In this document: one piece after another, positions 34,823 to 45,190 of the stretch | Layout of the letters: each line of letters opens with the position of its first letter | How positions within the stretch are numbered: the stretch's first letter is position 1 | Assembly: GCA_944472135.2 (NCBI GenBank) | Contig: OX235265.1 | Location: 60,461,112-60,525,111, forward strand | Source of the DNA: Trichobilharzia regenti | Taxonomy: Eukaryota; Platyhelminthes; Trematoda; Strigeidida; Schistosomatidae | DNA length: 64,000 bases | Reading direction: 5' to 3' | The notes under the pieces: generated by a model | Seen by the model: the letters and a program-made list of their open reading frames with translations, nothing else | Databases searched by the model: none | Told to the model about the DNA's origin: nothing | Position numbers and translations under genes: made by a program

Positions 34823-35012
34823 GTGCGTCGGTGGCACAGTGGTTAGGACTCTCGCCGACCATGCACACGGTCCGAGGTTCGATCCCCTGTCGACGCACAC
34901 CTGATATCTACGGTCGGCCTACCGATATCCATGCTGAAAGTTCCATACTTGTACCAAAAATACAATGTGGAATCAAGCTGTAATCAAAAATAAAAATAAA
35001 ATAAAAAAAATA
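34823..35012 (+). repeat. tRNA-derived SINE, family T, best-preserved copy
   Basis: The head 34823-34898 is 76 nt. Its ends GTGCGTC and GACGCAC can pair as a perfect 7-bp acceptor stem. A box: TGGCACAGTGGTTAGGAC. B box: GGTTCGATCCC. The anticodon arm is not canonical, so it is not a working tRNA. Body 'cacctgatatctacggtcgg', tail 'gtaatcaaaaataaaaataaa'. Confidence 0.88.
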
Positions 35013-35449
35013 AAAGTTTTTTTCTAAATTACTTATCTTCGTGGGATCATTCTAACCGTGACTATATTCTTATGTTACGACAATCTGACTACTCACGACA
35101 TACTAGTTCGATCTATGTAGCTGACTTCAATCATATCCATTGCAAGGTATTTTTTTAATTATATTATTTTGTTTAATTGAGTCCACCTGGTCCTTTAGCT
35201 TACAGAGCTTGTCTCTAGGTGAGTTTTCAGGTTTGAATGCCACCATGATTCCTGCTTTATTCAGAATCCCACTACGTAGGGTCTCAGATGTCCTTCATTA
35301 TATAGTATAACTGCTGTAGATGCCCTATATTCTCTCTTATTTATGTTATCATTATCAGTTTTGTCATTATTTTTATTTTGCTTTTTATTTTTTCTGAATT
35401 TCCTAATGAATTTTATAGGATAGTTATTTAGCACCAACCAACTATTCTT
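35013..35449. other. Unassigned AT-rich sequence
   Basis: This may include the eroded 3' part of the following minus-strand PLE, but no end is visible. Confidence 0.3.
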
Positions 35450-36150
35450 CTATCTGTTTCATTTCATCGTTTAGGTCTTTTTTGTGCTACTTAGTATTAC
35501 TGCTGGGTTTGTCAGACACTAAACTAAACCCGGCTCTACAGATAATGGATGAGATGAATTAAAGTCTAAGTACCTATCAGAATCCGTTGGCTTTTTACAA
35601 ACACAAGTGTGCAGTTCACTTTCTCCTGTTAGTTTAATTTTACAATCTAATATAGCTAATTCTCTTTGTTCATTTTCTGATTCAAATGTGAATTTTATTT
35701 CCTTTTACTAGTGAGTTTATTCGCATCAAGAAGCTAGAGATATCTTCTGTTTCCAACACTGTGAAGGTGTCATCCACATATCTCCACCATATTTTTGGAG
35801 TAGGATTAAATGAGCAATATTTTCCCAGCTTTTCACAAAGATATTCACTACAACATGGTATATTGGTGATCCATCCTATTGCTTCACCTTCTGTTTGTTT
35901 GTATATTTCACCCTGGAATTTAAAGATAGTAAATGTGAGGCATAACTGAATTCCTTCAATAGTTTTCTCGATGGCCAGCTTTGTCGTATGACTAAGTTCG
36001 GGATCAGCCGTTAGTTCTCCTTTAACCACTTTGAGACCATATTAATTGGTGTAATAGAGTAAAGACTATTTATATCGAAACTGACCATTTTTTCATGATT
36101 CTTTGACTGAATGTAATTTAGTTTCCGTTTCATTTCATTCATCCAGATAG
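35450..36150 (-). mobile_element. Penelope-like reverse transcriptase fragment (lineage E)
   Basis: The minus strand gives a long readable stretch: VSFDINSLYS near 36090, then GELTADPELSHTTKLAIEKT and FKFQGEIYKQTEGEAIG. The catalytic box WWRYVDDTFTVL follows near 35790-35755. Beyond the open frame come 'AILDCKIKLTGE' and 'CKKPTDSDRYLDFNSSHPLS' (to about 35540). These blocks are typical of PLE polymerases. Both catalytic aspartates are kept, but stops lie on both sides. No GIY-YIG domain was found downstream. Confidence 0.8.
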
Positions 36151-37214
36151 GCTAGATTGTGACGCCTATCAGTAACCGAAATGGTTTCCGCATCCAGAAG
36201 AAATATGCCCACTCATTTTGTTTACCTTAGGATACAATAAAATCAACGAATATTCCATAAACATAAATTTCCATCCCATTCTTCTTCTTCTTCTTCTTCT
36301 TTCATTTCTTGTTTCATTGACAAATCTTTATTCCAGACTTTTGATGACTTCATGATCTTTCTTATTATGTCTATTACCATAGGTTAAGGTAATACTTTTC
36401 GAATTTGTTATTGCATTTACACGATGTTTCTCATCCCACTTCAGTCAATTCTTTATTCTCTGGCAGTCGTTCACTAATAACACTTATAGGTTTACACCAC
36501 ATCACTGTTATTATTTTATCATTATTAGTGTTACTTATCACCATTCAGCTTACGTCTAGTGAGGGGCATTTGTTGATTAATTTCTCTGTAGTACTAATGT
36601 TGTCTCTCACTGACTACATTAACCTCTCAAGACCTATGCTTTACTAGGGATTATAAATACACAAACATATCATTGAATTTTCAAGTAATAATTATAATGA
36701 TTTACTTTATTCCCAAAAGCAGTACTTGTGATACAGAATGGAATTTTCAGCATTAATCACAATATTGCATCTAATTTCCTCAAATTATAAATAAAAATTA
36801 ATCACACAGAAAATTTTCCACATTTACAATAGAGGTAGTGTCAAAAACATGCAGCATATAAAATGGAAATAACAATAATAATGATAACAGCTAGGGTAAT
36901 AATAATAAGAATACAAGTGAAAATTGCCGTTGGCTTGTGTTACACAGTATTGGCAATGTGGTATAGAAATCCTGACATCTTTAAAAATATTGAATATAAT
37001 TTTCTTTTTACATGATATAGTGAGAGGAAAAACAAAGATTACAGCAGTCATAGAGATAAGTTGGTGTTTGCAATTATGAGAGTAGAACAAAGAAGCAACA
37101 GGACCATAAATATAATAGAAATAGAAGTAAAACTTGAAAGTATATAAGGATGGATGGAGGAAATTGTTTATTTACTAGAGGAGAAAAGGTTAGTTAATTC
37201 TTGCCTGAGATTTT
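36151..37214. other. Unassigned AT-rich sequence
   Basis: Contains a (TTC)n run near 36283-36302. No gene or dispersed repeat was recognised. Confidence 0.4.
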
Positions 37215-37440
37215 GTTTCACTGGTTGGAGGATTTCATCATGAGCTGACATCAGTTAGAAAACTATTGGAAAACCTGCGGGGAGTACTGTCAGATAGCAG
37301 TTTCCTCCATCATAGTCTCAGACCCTTCAGCACTAAGTACCCACCGTTGGGGTCCGAATCCAGGACCTTCTGGTTACAAGGAAAAACTGGGACACGATCC
37401 AATTAATCAAACAGAAATCCCTTCAAAATCAATGCTTGGA
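37215..37440 (-). repeat. Family F repeat (minus), half of an inverted pair
   Basis: Reverse orientation. The arm 'ggttggaggatttcatcatgagctgacatcag' at 37223-37254 is followed by the eroded core and the tRNA-like part ('ggtcctggattcggacccc' on the minus strand). It is adjacent to and inverted relative to the next copy. Confidence 0.75.
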
Positions 37441-37484
37441 AATTAATCTGATGATCTCTAGCTACTAATCTTATTCAGGTAGGT

Positions 37485-37840
37485 AGTTACCTGGGGTTCC
37501 AGTGGGAAGCCGTGAACAGTAGGGCACAGCAGGTTGAAGGTGAGTGCAGTTACTCATTGAAGAAGACATTGAGAAGTGGTCGCGCTTTGTCGTGAATTGG
37601 CAGATGTAAAAATTCACTGGTTGGCCAATGGATCGGGTCCCAGTTTTTCCTTATGGTCTAAGAGCTAGCTCACCTTGTAACCAGAAGGTCCCGGATTCGA
37701 AACCCGATGGTGGGTGCTTGCTAATGAAGAGTCCTATGTTAGGACGGAGGAAACACCTATCTGACAGTACTCTCAATTGGTTTCCAACGGTTCTGTAACG
37801 GATGTCAGCTCATGATGAAATCCTCCAAACACATCAATGA
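37485..37840 (+). repeat. Family F repeat (plus)
   Basis: Plus orientation: the 'cgctttgtcgtgaattggcag' leader, the tRNA-like part with 'tggtctaagagctagc' and 'ggtcccggattcgaaaccc', the core 'aatgaagagtcctatgttaggacgga' (GAAAC box eroded), and the right arm ending 'catgatgaaatcctccaa'. Confidence 0.8.
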
Positions 37841-38289
37841 ATTATTTTATTTTATCTCATTGTCATTGTGACTATACATTTTGAATGAATTTAAATGGGA
37901 CAATCAAAACTATCTGATTGTTAGAATTCAATCTTGCATACTTGTATTGCATTGCACTTACTTTCTGATAGCGGTTCTAATTTGCTTCTACTGACTATTT
38001 TACACTATAATTAATCGATTTATAATTACAGAGGTTGAAGAAGAATTTACTGAAAACACTTGTTCGCTCTAATTATTCTTTTTTGAATAAATTATGGGAA
38101 AATTCAAACAGTTAGTTGTCAGAGCGTGAGGGAAAGCTTGGGAAGGCTAGAAAGTGCAAACTGAATAATATTAATAGTGAAATGAGTTTACATAATGCCA
38201 CTAACAAAATATAGCTTTAATAAATAAAGAGAAAAATTGTAATGAACTTTGAAGTAAAATGAAATAGTAATAATGGCAGTCAACTAAGT
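37841..38289. other. Unassigned AT-rich sequence
   Basis: Nothing recognisable. Confidence 0.35.
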
Positions 38290-38760
38290 GAAAGATATTA
38301 CCATGGTAGATTCACAGTGATCACCTTCTCCTTCTGTATGCAGAAATCAGTATCATAGATTCTTATTTCACGAAGATCTTCAACTGCAGCTGTATGCTGA
38401 ATGACTCGACAGACTCAGTATCTCATCCATAATCTGGGAGATATTTCCCTTTAGAATCTTTTGGTAATTTAGATACAGCTTTCTTCACCCACTTGGATAA
38501 ATAATCAATCATAAGACTAGATAGAGGCCTTTTCGTGCCACCTACAAATCTGTCTTCACAAAGACACTCAAACTGATACACACTGTTGGAAGTGTCGAAG
38601 ACTGCCGACCAGTCTTTCTCACACTGTTGAAATACCTGCTTGAAGTTGTTTAAGAATATTAGCTGTGTAGCGAAATAAGTTTTTATAACTTTATAAAGCC
38701 TTTGTTTGACTTTGTGTTGTATGTAATGTCTTCCAAGTCGTCTGAAAAGCTTTATAGGTT
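38290..38760 (-). mobile_element. Penelope-like GIY-YIG fragment (lineage F)
   Basis: The minus-strand translation near 38700-38430 reads 'VIKTYFATQLIFLN', 'QQCEKDWSAVFDTSNSVYQF' and then ECLCEDRFVGGTKRPLS, where the GIY-YIG core has F-V-G in place of Y-I-G. It continues 'KWVKKAVSKLPKDSKGKYLP'. A last block 'FCIQKEKVITVNLPW' is readable near 38345-38300. This is a PLE C-terminal domain with stops. The lineage differs from copies A-C. Confidence 0.75.
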
Positions 38761-38774
38761 CTTACTTCCTACAA

Positions 38775-39325
38775 CCAGTTTGGAAATCTTCTACACTCAG
38801 CGGGAGGAACAAGATTCGAGTTTTCAACACAAATGTTAAGTTAACTAGTTGTTCCATACGGGTCAGAAACTTACACTAAGTGTCACAAAAAGGATTTCCA
38901 ACAAGCCACCGCATACTTTTGCCAACAGCTGCCCACTTCACTGTCTGGCTCCACACTGAAGATCGAATGGCCGGCTTGCTGGCCTGGAAGAATTAGCATC
39001 AAGAAGCTCTGTAGTGGGACAAAAAAACCAAAGCCAGTCGCTCAGCAAATATGAAGGATGAAATGGAGATGGATGGAGCATTTATTGAGGGGACCGTCGA
39101 ATGACGTCGCCCAAAAGGTCATCACTCGAGTAGAATTCCAATGAGAAGCAACGACTGGGTCGTCAGTGTGAGGGTGACATGAAAAGGAACGTGTGAGGAA
39201 GAGATGAGAGATTATGGTAAACCGTGGACCCAACTGAAGAGGATGGCACAAAATAGAAGAAAGTGATGTGTCGCTGAAACCCTATGTTGCACTCTGAACT
39301 CAAGGGAACAATAAAAATAATAACT
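38775..39325 (+). mobile_element. RTE 3' fragment, older subfamily
   Basis: Plus strand. It runs from 'ctacactcagcgggagg' through 'caaatgttaagttaac' and 'ccaacagctgcccacttcactg' to the tail end 'actcaagggaacaataaaaataat'. The private boxes match the copies at 2.2, 14.1 and 52.4 kb. Confidence 0.8.
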
Positions 39326-40224
39326 TCCTCAGCATATCTTTCGTTGCCTTTCAGTTGTGCTGTGAAAACATAAATTCTATGCCTTGTTGAAGAATATTCT
39401 GATAAGGTTTCTTTAACTGAATAAATACAGTAGATTTCGATAAATTTCGTCTTCCTTTCTTTATCGAAATACAGTAGAATTACTGTTCAATAGTTCATGA
39501 ACACAACCTATACTTCAGTTATATATCTCTTAGTTTTTTATTTTTCAATGAACCTGCTAATGAATTATCATTTTCAGTTTATCATCTTTATACAGAGGTG
39601 AAAATCCAAAAATGACCTCAATAAAACGAGATAAAAACCTTCTGAAATTTCACTTCATTCTGATGTTACCAGTGATCGTTAATTACTAAAGGCTGGCTGT
39701 TACTCAAGAGTAGAAAAATCAATAGTTTTGTTGTTTTTCAATTTTTTTTGTTTATTGGAAATTGACTTTGACCCTACATACAATTCCTGGTGATAATTAT
39801 TTATTCAATTAATATAATTATTGTTATTGTCCTGTTTGTTATTCATGAAAAGGTTGGTATTATACCCTGCCTATATTCTTATTCAGACATTATCGTTAAC
39901 GTCATCATTCCGTGACGAAATGGGCCAATGAAACACTGAATGACATATGAGTTGTTCAGTACTGTCTATAATCCGTAAGTGTATGTGTTTTCCTCTTGTT
40001 TTCTGGCTAAAATTTCTATACCGAGTTGATTGGAAGCATTCCAGCGTATGAGCTGCATGAAAAGATGCCTTGGTACAGCTTTGGATTTGAGCTTGTAATC
40101 ACTAGTGCAGTACCAGGGTTTCATGACGAAACACTCACAGACGGGGAGGGGGAGAAGGGTCACGGTACTGTCCTTAGCCCACGCAATCCTACTGGCACAC
40201 CTAGCCGTTAGTGAACCAGAAAAA
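39326..40224. other. Unassigned AT-rich sequence
   Basis: No gene or clear repeat was recognised. The short plus frame at 40026-40211 is not supported by any other sign of coding. Confidence 0.35.
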
Positions 40225-40330
40225 GGGAGATTTTGGAGGCGTCTAAGGTAGCAACATCATTGCTATTGAAACTTCAGAAGCCGAAGTTTTGAAGCCCTAC
40301 GTTCCATTCGAGACTCAGTGAATCAAAAAA
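40225..40330 (+). mobile_element. Possible RTE 3' tail, very diverged
   Basis: Ends with 'gaagccctacgttccattcgagactcagtg', which resembles the RTE terminal box 'gaagccctatgttcc.. gggactcaagg'. There is little else to support it. Confidence 0.3.
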
Positions 40331-40888
40331 GATTACGAGTGGTGGCTACCAGTGGTATCTGGCATAAACCTCTCATTCCATTTCGAATTCACTAGCGGGG
40401 TCTACCTATGTCTCAACAGGTGTTAAACGGGATATTGTGAGCATGAATAATTAGCACAAATTCAAAAGTGATGCCCAAGAGATGCCCCACAGTATTCAGT
40501 AGCCTTGGAAATAGTGCTTTAGCATTGTAAAGATGGGCTATAATTTTAAGCCTCAATGGAGAAAACATGACTCAACGAGACGCAGAAGTATCCGATGACA
40601 AACTCCTAAAATGCATCTTAAATCGTACTACTAATCGCTGTCTATCGAATAACTCCAAAGTGACATCAAGACATAATGCTTCGGAGTATGTTCATTGCCA
40701 GAAACTCTTATAAGTGGAGGTAAACTTTTATATCTTATTCCGTTATCATGTAAGGCAACTTGAAGGCGTTTGAGTAATGTGATAAATTTATGGATAATGG
40801 AAGCTGTGTCAACGATAACAATAATAACGGGAAGATGCGTATTTATCAAAACGGTTGAAAAGCTTGACTCTCAAAAGTTCGATTGCAT
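40331..40888. other. Unassigned AT-rich sequence
   Basis: Nothing recognisable. Confidence 0.35.
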
Positions 40889-41110
40889 GGAGGATTTTAT
40901 CATGAGCTGACATCAGTTAGAGAACCACCGGAAAACCTGGGGGTACTGGACAACTGTTTCGTCCAAGTTTGGGACTCTTCATCAGTACGCATCCTCCGAA
41001 GAAGAAGTCCCTAAACGGTCACATCATATGTCGTGAACTGGCAAAAGTTAGAATTCATGGGCCATTGGATTGGATCCCAGTGGCTTGATGGTCTACGAGC
41101 TTTGATAAAT
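40889..41110 (-). repeat. Family F repeat, rearranged, with best hammerhead-like core
   Basis: 40889-41000 is minus orientation (arm plus core). 41025-41105 reads in plus orientation ('gtcgtgaactggcaaaag..tggtctacgag'). The copy is therefore an internal inversion or two joined partial copies. The core on the minus strand is described separately. Confidence 0.7.
40945..40990 (-). ncRNA. Hammerhead-like ribozyme core
   Basis: The minus strand reads CTGATGA (40985-40979), then AGA, then GTCC...GGAC as helix II, then GAAAC (40960-40956). The palindromic ACAGTTGT, which could pair as a loopless helix III, leads into a TC cleavage-type dinucleotide. The extra AGA between CTGATGA and helix II, and a poorly matched helix I, argue against full activity. 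Hammerheads are known from schistosome SM-alpha repeats and from PLEs. Activity here is untested. Confidence 0.45.
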
Positions 41111-41671
41111 GACAATTTGTATTTTTTTCAACTTGACCGACAACTTACCTGGAAGCAAATGACATCCTGAGCTTCTGGAGCTATGAATCTTTTTCTCTAT
41201 TAAATCACATAGAACAATGCTAATTATCTGTGTTGTGGGTGATACATAAGTTATCGGTTCTCTTTGTCCCCCCCCCTCCCATTACATATACATTCCTGGT
41301 AATATTCAAATAAATTAGCGTAAAGTCATGAGAGGACAAAATTTATTTCAAACATATGATATGCATTTGCGCAACAAATTTCTGAAAGCCTGATCATCAC
41401 ATGTTTATTTATCAAGGTGTATTTTTCAATGAAATATCAGAATAAAATTGGCTTGTGTAAATATGTTAAGTTATGTACACTAACTAACCTTGGTAATTAC
41501 ACTTACCATACACCCGACTAGCATCACTTCCAAGATGCTACATACTACTGATAGAGTGATTTAAGTGAGTAGTCTCACATCAGACATTCCAGCCAGTAGT
41601 GCTCGTTAGCTAGACCAAAGTGATTTAAACACCGGATGGCCGTCTCTCTCATTTGGGGCCTAGAGCATCGG
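41111..41671. other. Unassigned AT-rich sequence
   Basis: Nothing recognisable apart from a C-rich run near 41269-41280. Confidence 0.35.
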
Positions 41672-41694
41672 TATATATATATATATATATATAT
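41672..41694. repeat. (TA)n microsatellite
   Basis: About 11 dinucleotides. It is followed directly by a short hairpin ('ggtggtctgc' ... 'aaaccacc'). Confidence 0.9.
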
Positions 41695-41796
41695 GGTGGT
41701 CTGCTTGAAACGTCGGTTACGAAAACCACCATCAATATATTGCAGACAGTTCTCCTTTCTAACTTTGATTTAATTGATAAAAATATAACCTGTAGT

Positions 41797-42244
41797 GCTA
41801 TATTTACCATCGCGAGTGTGTAAAAATGTTACAACCCGCTGATTCGCAAGTTTCTACTAAACTTGAGAAAATGCATACTGCTGGACGGCAGGGTGTGCCA
41901 GTTCTTGAGTTATATCCTTGGGTGTCAAAATGTACTTCTGAACATTTTATAACTGACTTTCAACCAAATGTCGTGCATTTCTTCAAAGGAGACAAAGAAG
42001 AAATATCATAATGGATTAGTTTGCGCTTCAGATCAGATAGCATTGTTTCACGGGATCTGCCTTCAATTAAACATTGTACTTGAAGATCCTGTACGAAAAG
42101 GAAATGTCATACAATAAACTCCGCTGAAAGTGCTGTACAATATATAAATACTGTCAAGAATAAAGCTATCATTCCTATGATTATATATCAAGAAAGTTGT
42201 GAAAATGTTCCCCATTTAGTTATTTCTACTGACTGCCATGCCTA
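41797..42244 (+). pseudogene. Decayed reading frame, unknown protein
   Basis: One frame reads from about 41797 to a TAA at 42242-42244 with only two internal stops (TAA at 42009-42011, TGA near 42078). The translation is protein-like throughout, with blocks GRQGVPVLELYPWVSKCTSE and SAESAVQYINTVKNKAIIPM. The upstream ATG is at 41826. Low stop density over about 148 codons in AT-rich DNA suggests former coding sequence. I recognise no family; it may be host pseudogene or element. Confidence 0.35.
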
Positions 42245-43041
42245 AACACACTTAAATTAACATAAGCACAATCATACAAGCCATGTCCAGTTACACCTTA
42301 CAACACTAACCCTACTGTGTATGACATGAATCTAGACAACATCAGTTTACTGTTCTAATTTATGAATTTCAAGGAATACGCATTTTTGCGCCTGTTTTGT
42401 GTCTGGAAGACTGACATGCTCATGTGTATTTCTCTGAATTTGCTTGGTGACAAAATTTATCCATTTCAGTTGGTACTGTATAAAACAAATGGAGAAGACA
42501 TAAGTATGTGGTTTCAGAGATAACTGGTGAGACAAAAGTACATCCAAGTGGAACATATGAGTATTTTTCATACTTCAGAGTACATATACTAATGAAAAAA
42601 AGAAAATTCACATTCACACAAAGTACTCGTGTTCTCCTTTTTTGTATACTGATCTATAAGTATCTTAATTTCTCTCCTTTCCAACTCAATGCATAGCTCC
42701 AATATTCAAGATTCTAACAAAAGACGTTGCACAATATACTACTTACTGGTTGTTGTCAGTAGCATACGCTATGCAGACAATATTTAATTGGACATACTTC
42801 AAATCAATTAAAAATTTAGCTTTGGCATACACAATATTATAATGAAAGTGATGATAAATGCATCACATTTTTATACATGTTTTGAATAAACCCTGATTTA
42901 TACGATTATTTGTTTAGAATTTATTCAGCATAATATTTTTGAAATCTCATTTGTTCTATTTTGTGGTTTCAGTTGTCAAATTGTCACCGCTTCTTCCTTA
43001 TTCGTTAATAATCATTGACAATAGGCAAATTTGCATTCGTT
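42245..43041. other. Unassigned AT-rich sequence
   Basis: Nothing recognisable. The overlapping short frames at 42347-42696 look random. Confidence 0.4.
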
Positions 43042-43377
43042 GGTTGGAGGATTTCATCACGAGTTGACATCAGTTAGAGAACTGTTGGAAAACCAACTGG
43101 GAGTACTCGACAGAAAAGTCGTCGCGCTATGTCGTGAATTGGCAGAAGTTAGAATTCATAGGTCACTGAACCGAGTCCCAGTGGCTTGGTGGTCTACGAG
43201 CTAACTCACGTTGTACCCAGAAGGTCCTGAATTCGAACCCTGATGGTGGGTGCTTGTTGATGAAGAGTCCCATACTAGGACGGAGGGAACAGCTCTCTGG
43301 CAGTACTCCCAGTTGATTTTCCAATGGTTCTGTAACTGATGTCACCTCATGATGAAATCCTCCAACCAGTGAAACAA
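43042..43377 (+). repeat. Family F repeat, complete copy with inverted ends
   Basis: Terminal arms of 65 bp (43042-43106 and 43313-43377) are inverted copies with about seven mismatches. Between them lie a 'gtcgtgaattggcagaag' leader, a tRNA-like part with A-box-like 'tggtctacgagc' and B-box-like 'aattcgaaccc' (43185-43250), and the core 'ttgatgaagagtcccatactaggacgg' (GAAAC box mutated). It is 336 bp in total and the best guide to the family's full structure. Confidence 0.85.
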
Positions 43378-43864
43378 AATCCCTACAAAACCAATACCTG
43401 AAAATATCTGTATTGAACTTAAGTAAACTTTCGTACATCCTCAGTCTTCAGTATATATTTCCTTTCGTTCTTATCTGTTCTTTAGTTACGTGTTGGCTTA
43501 ATGTATTTTCACCACTAATTTCATGTAGACTGGCAAGATAATCACGATTTCATTACTACAGAGTGAAATCAGTTGACTATTCCTTGCAATGATGTAATTA
43601 TAGTGCAATAGGTTGCATTAATTCATGAAATTTGGCTAACTGGTCTATCCGATGACGCATATCTGATTACAACGTGAATAATGTTAAGCAGTTTTCCATT
43701 TTTTTCAGACTCCCGAAGTAGTTTGGCTGAAGTTAACCTATCATAGTCAAAGTCTCAATGACCATGAACAATCAATGGGAATTCAGTAGATTAAAAGTGG
43801 CATAATCGTTAACAATATGTACTAAAACCGTTGCAAACATGTTATCAAACTAGGTAATGGTCTC
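43378..43864. other. Unassigned sequence
   Basis: Nothing recognisable after the short family F flank 'aaatccctacaaaaccaa'. Confidence 0.35.
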
Positions 43865-44670
43865 TAATGTGTTGTAGAAATGTTCTCCCAGCTTCTCCAA
43901 GGATAATCCACAGAGGAACCTTACCAAACCTGATACATATATTTATTGATTTGGCCAGAAATCATGGTATTTTAGGATCCATTTACGTTCTTGTTTTTTT
44001 CTTCAGCCAAACCCCAAAGTCCTTTGATAGTCTACGTGCCTGTGGTTGTCTCTATGAGATCGGAGAAATGGTTAGTACTATAGTGATTGTAATACAAAGA
44101 TGACAACTAATTACACCTCCCCCATCCGTCAGAATGTATGGACATCCTTGGTAATACCAAGCACTGACTGGTTGGAATTAATACTCCGGCACTTCTATTG
44201 GGTATTGTTTTCACAAAACCTTTGCAAAATGAAGTGTAATGTATTTCAAGCGCCCACAATTGAATAGCCCTTCTTGCTTCCCTATTGTACTTCTTTGTGA
44301 GGACAGTTTTATCAGTATGAACAACTACTCCCAATCCCTAAAGACAGTTAGTAATCCTTTCCAACTTCCATGACACTGTGTCTCTGCAATGCTGATACCA
44401 TTACGCTGCGGAGACCAGACTATTTTCCATCTCAACTGCTGCTGACCTTACAGGCCTTTGCAAAACCCAACAGTACATGATCTGTAGGATAAACCACAAA
44501 GACAGGTTATGTTTAGGGAAAAAGGTATCTAAGAAATAAGCAAAATACTGCACTTACTCTTAGGAACCAATGTTCTCTTATGGCATGAGTTACATCTATA
44601 GAAGTGTTTATCTCCTACAGGGTTGTATTTCTCTAATGTCGTCGTCTCTCCACAAACACAAGTCTTCATT
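43865..44670 (-). mobile_element. Merlin-type DNA transposon, broken transposase
   Basis: On the minus strand the order is: zinc-ribbon-like TCVCGE...YRCNSCHKR (44665-44575), a less readable middle, an open frame 44334-44107 with the core of an IS1016/ISXO2-type DDE transposase, and a C-terminal part 'TIKGLWGLAEEKNKN' (near 44030) with 'WENISTTH' near 43880. This matches the Merlin superfamily, which is related to bacterial IS1016 and known from Schistosoma. Terminal inverted repeats were not located. Confidence 0.75.
44107..44334 (-). pseudogene. Merlin transposase core domain
   Basis: A 75-codon open stretch. VVHTDKT holds the first catalytic aspartate (residue 8 of this stretch), followed by KKYNR. 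'KGFVKTIPNRSAGVLIP' is the usual middle block. SIHSDGWG holds the second aspartate (residue 69). The third acidic residue should lie in a T-(I/V)-E-G-L-W block; here that block, near 44030, reads TIKGLW. Transposase cut-and-paste chemistry would be lost. Upstream and downstream parts are in other frames or interrupted. Confidence 0.78.
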
Positions 44671-44828
44671 ATTCAAATTGATCCATTATTAACAAAGTAG
44701 TTAAATACTCAAATTTCATGGAACTCACTAGACAAATTCATAAACTCAGGCGTGCTTCCTATATGGAATGACCCGTCGAAGCAATCAGGAAATCTCATTG
44801 GTCCCTCAAGGTCAAATCCGAAAGACCT

Positions 44829-44941
44829 TGACTTTTGACTTTTTTGACTTTTGATTTACAGCTTGATTCCACACTGTACTTTTGGTGCAAGTATGGAATT
44901 TTCAGCATGGATATCGGTAGCCCAAATTTTGCAGGCCGACT
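44829..44941 (-). repeat. tRNA-derived SINE, family T, headless copy
   Basis: Minus strand: the tail and body ('gcttgattccacactgtac' to 'gcaggccgac') are present. The tRNA-like head is missing from 44941 on, so it is a 5'-truncated insertion. Confidence 0.8.
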
Positions 44942-44984
44942 GTGGCTATGATACTTTAACTTAACAGGTTTTTGGATAAATCTA

Positions 44985-45190
44985 TTTTTTATGTGGGGTT
45001 AGTGGTTCTTTAGAGAATTCAGGATATAGATTTCGTCCATTTTGAGATACATCATCTGTATGTCATCTTGAATACACCGGTATTCATATTTGTAATTCAA
45101 GTTTGGTAATTATCACTTCAAATGATGGACTGTTTTCCATCAGGTGATCTGTTAACGACAGCCACCAGTTCAGCGACTTGTGAATGGTAT
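44985..45190 (-). repeat. SM-alpha-like repeat, degenerate
   Basis: The minus strand has 'acagatgatgtatctcaaaatggacgaaatc' in the position of the hammerhead core, followed by 'tatcctgaattc'. The GGACGAAAT box is kept. Helix II's left strand is lost. The tRNA-like head is eroded. Confidence 0.55.

Noticed and set aside
34823..34898. Functional tRNA gene
   Set aside because: The anticodon arm does not pair properly and the same head occurs with a common body and A-rich tail in other copies, so it is a SINE head.
44107..44334. Bacterial contamination (insertion-sequence-like transposase)
   Set aside because: The likeness is to the IS1016/ISXO2 type, but Merlin elements in animals share it. The surroundings are AT-rich with typical fluke repeats and the gene is decayed.
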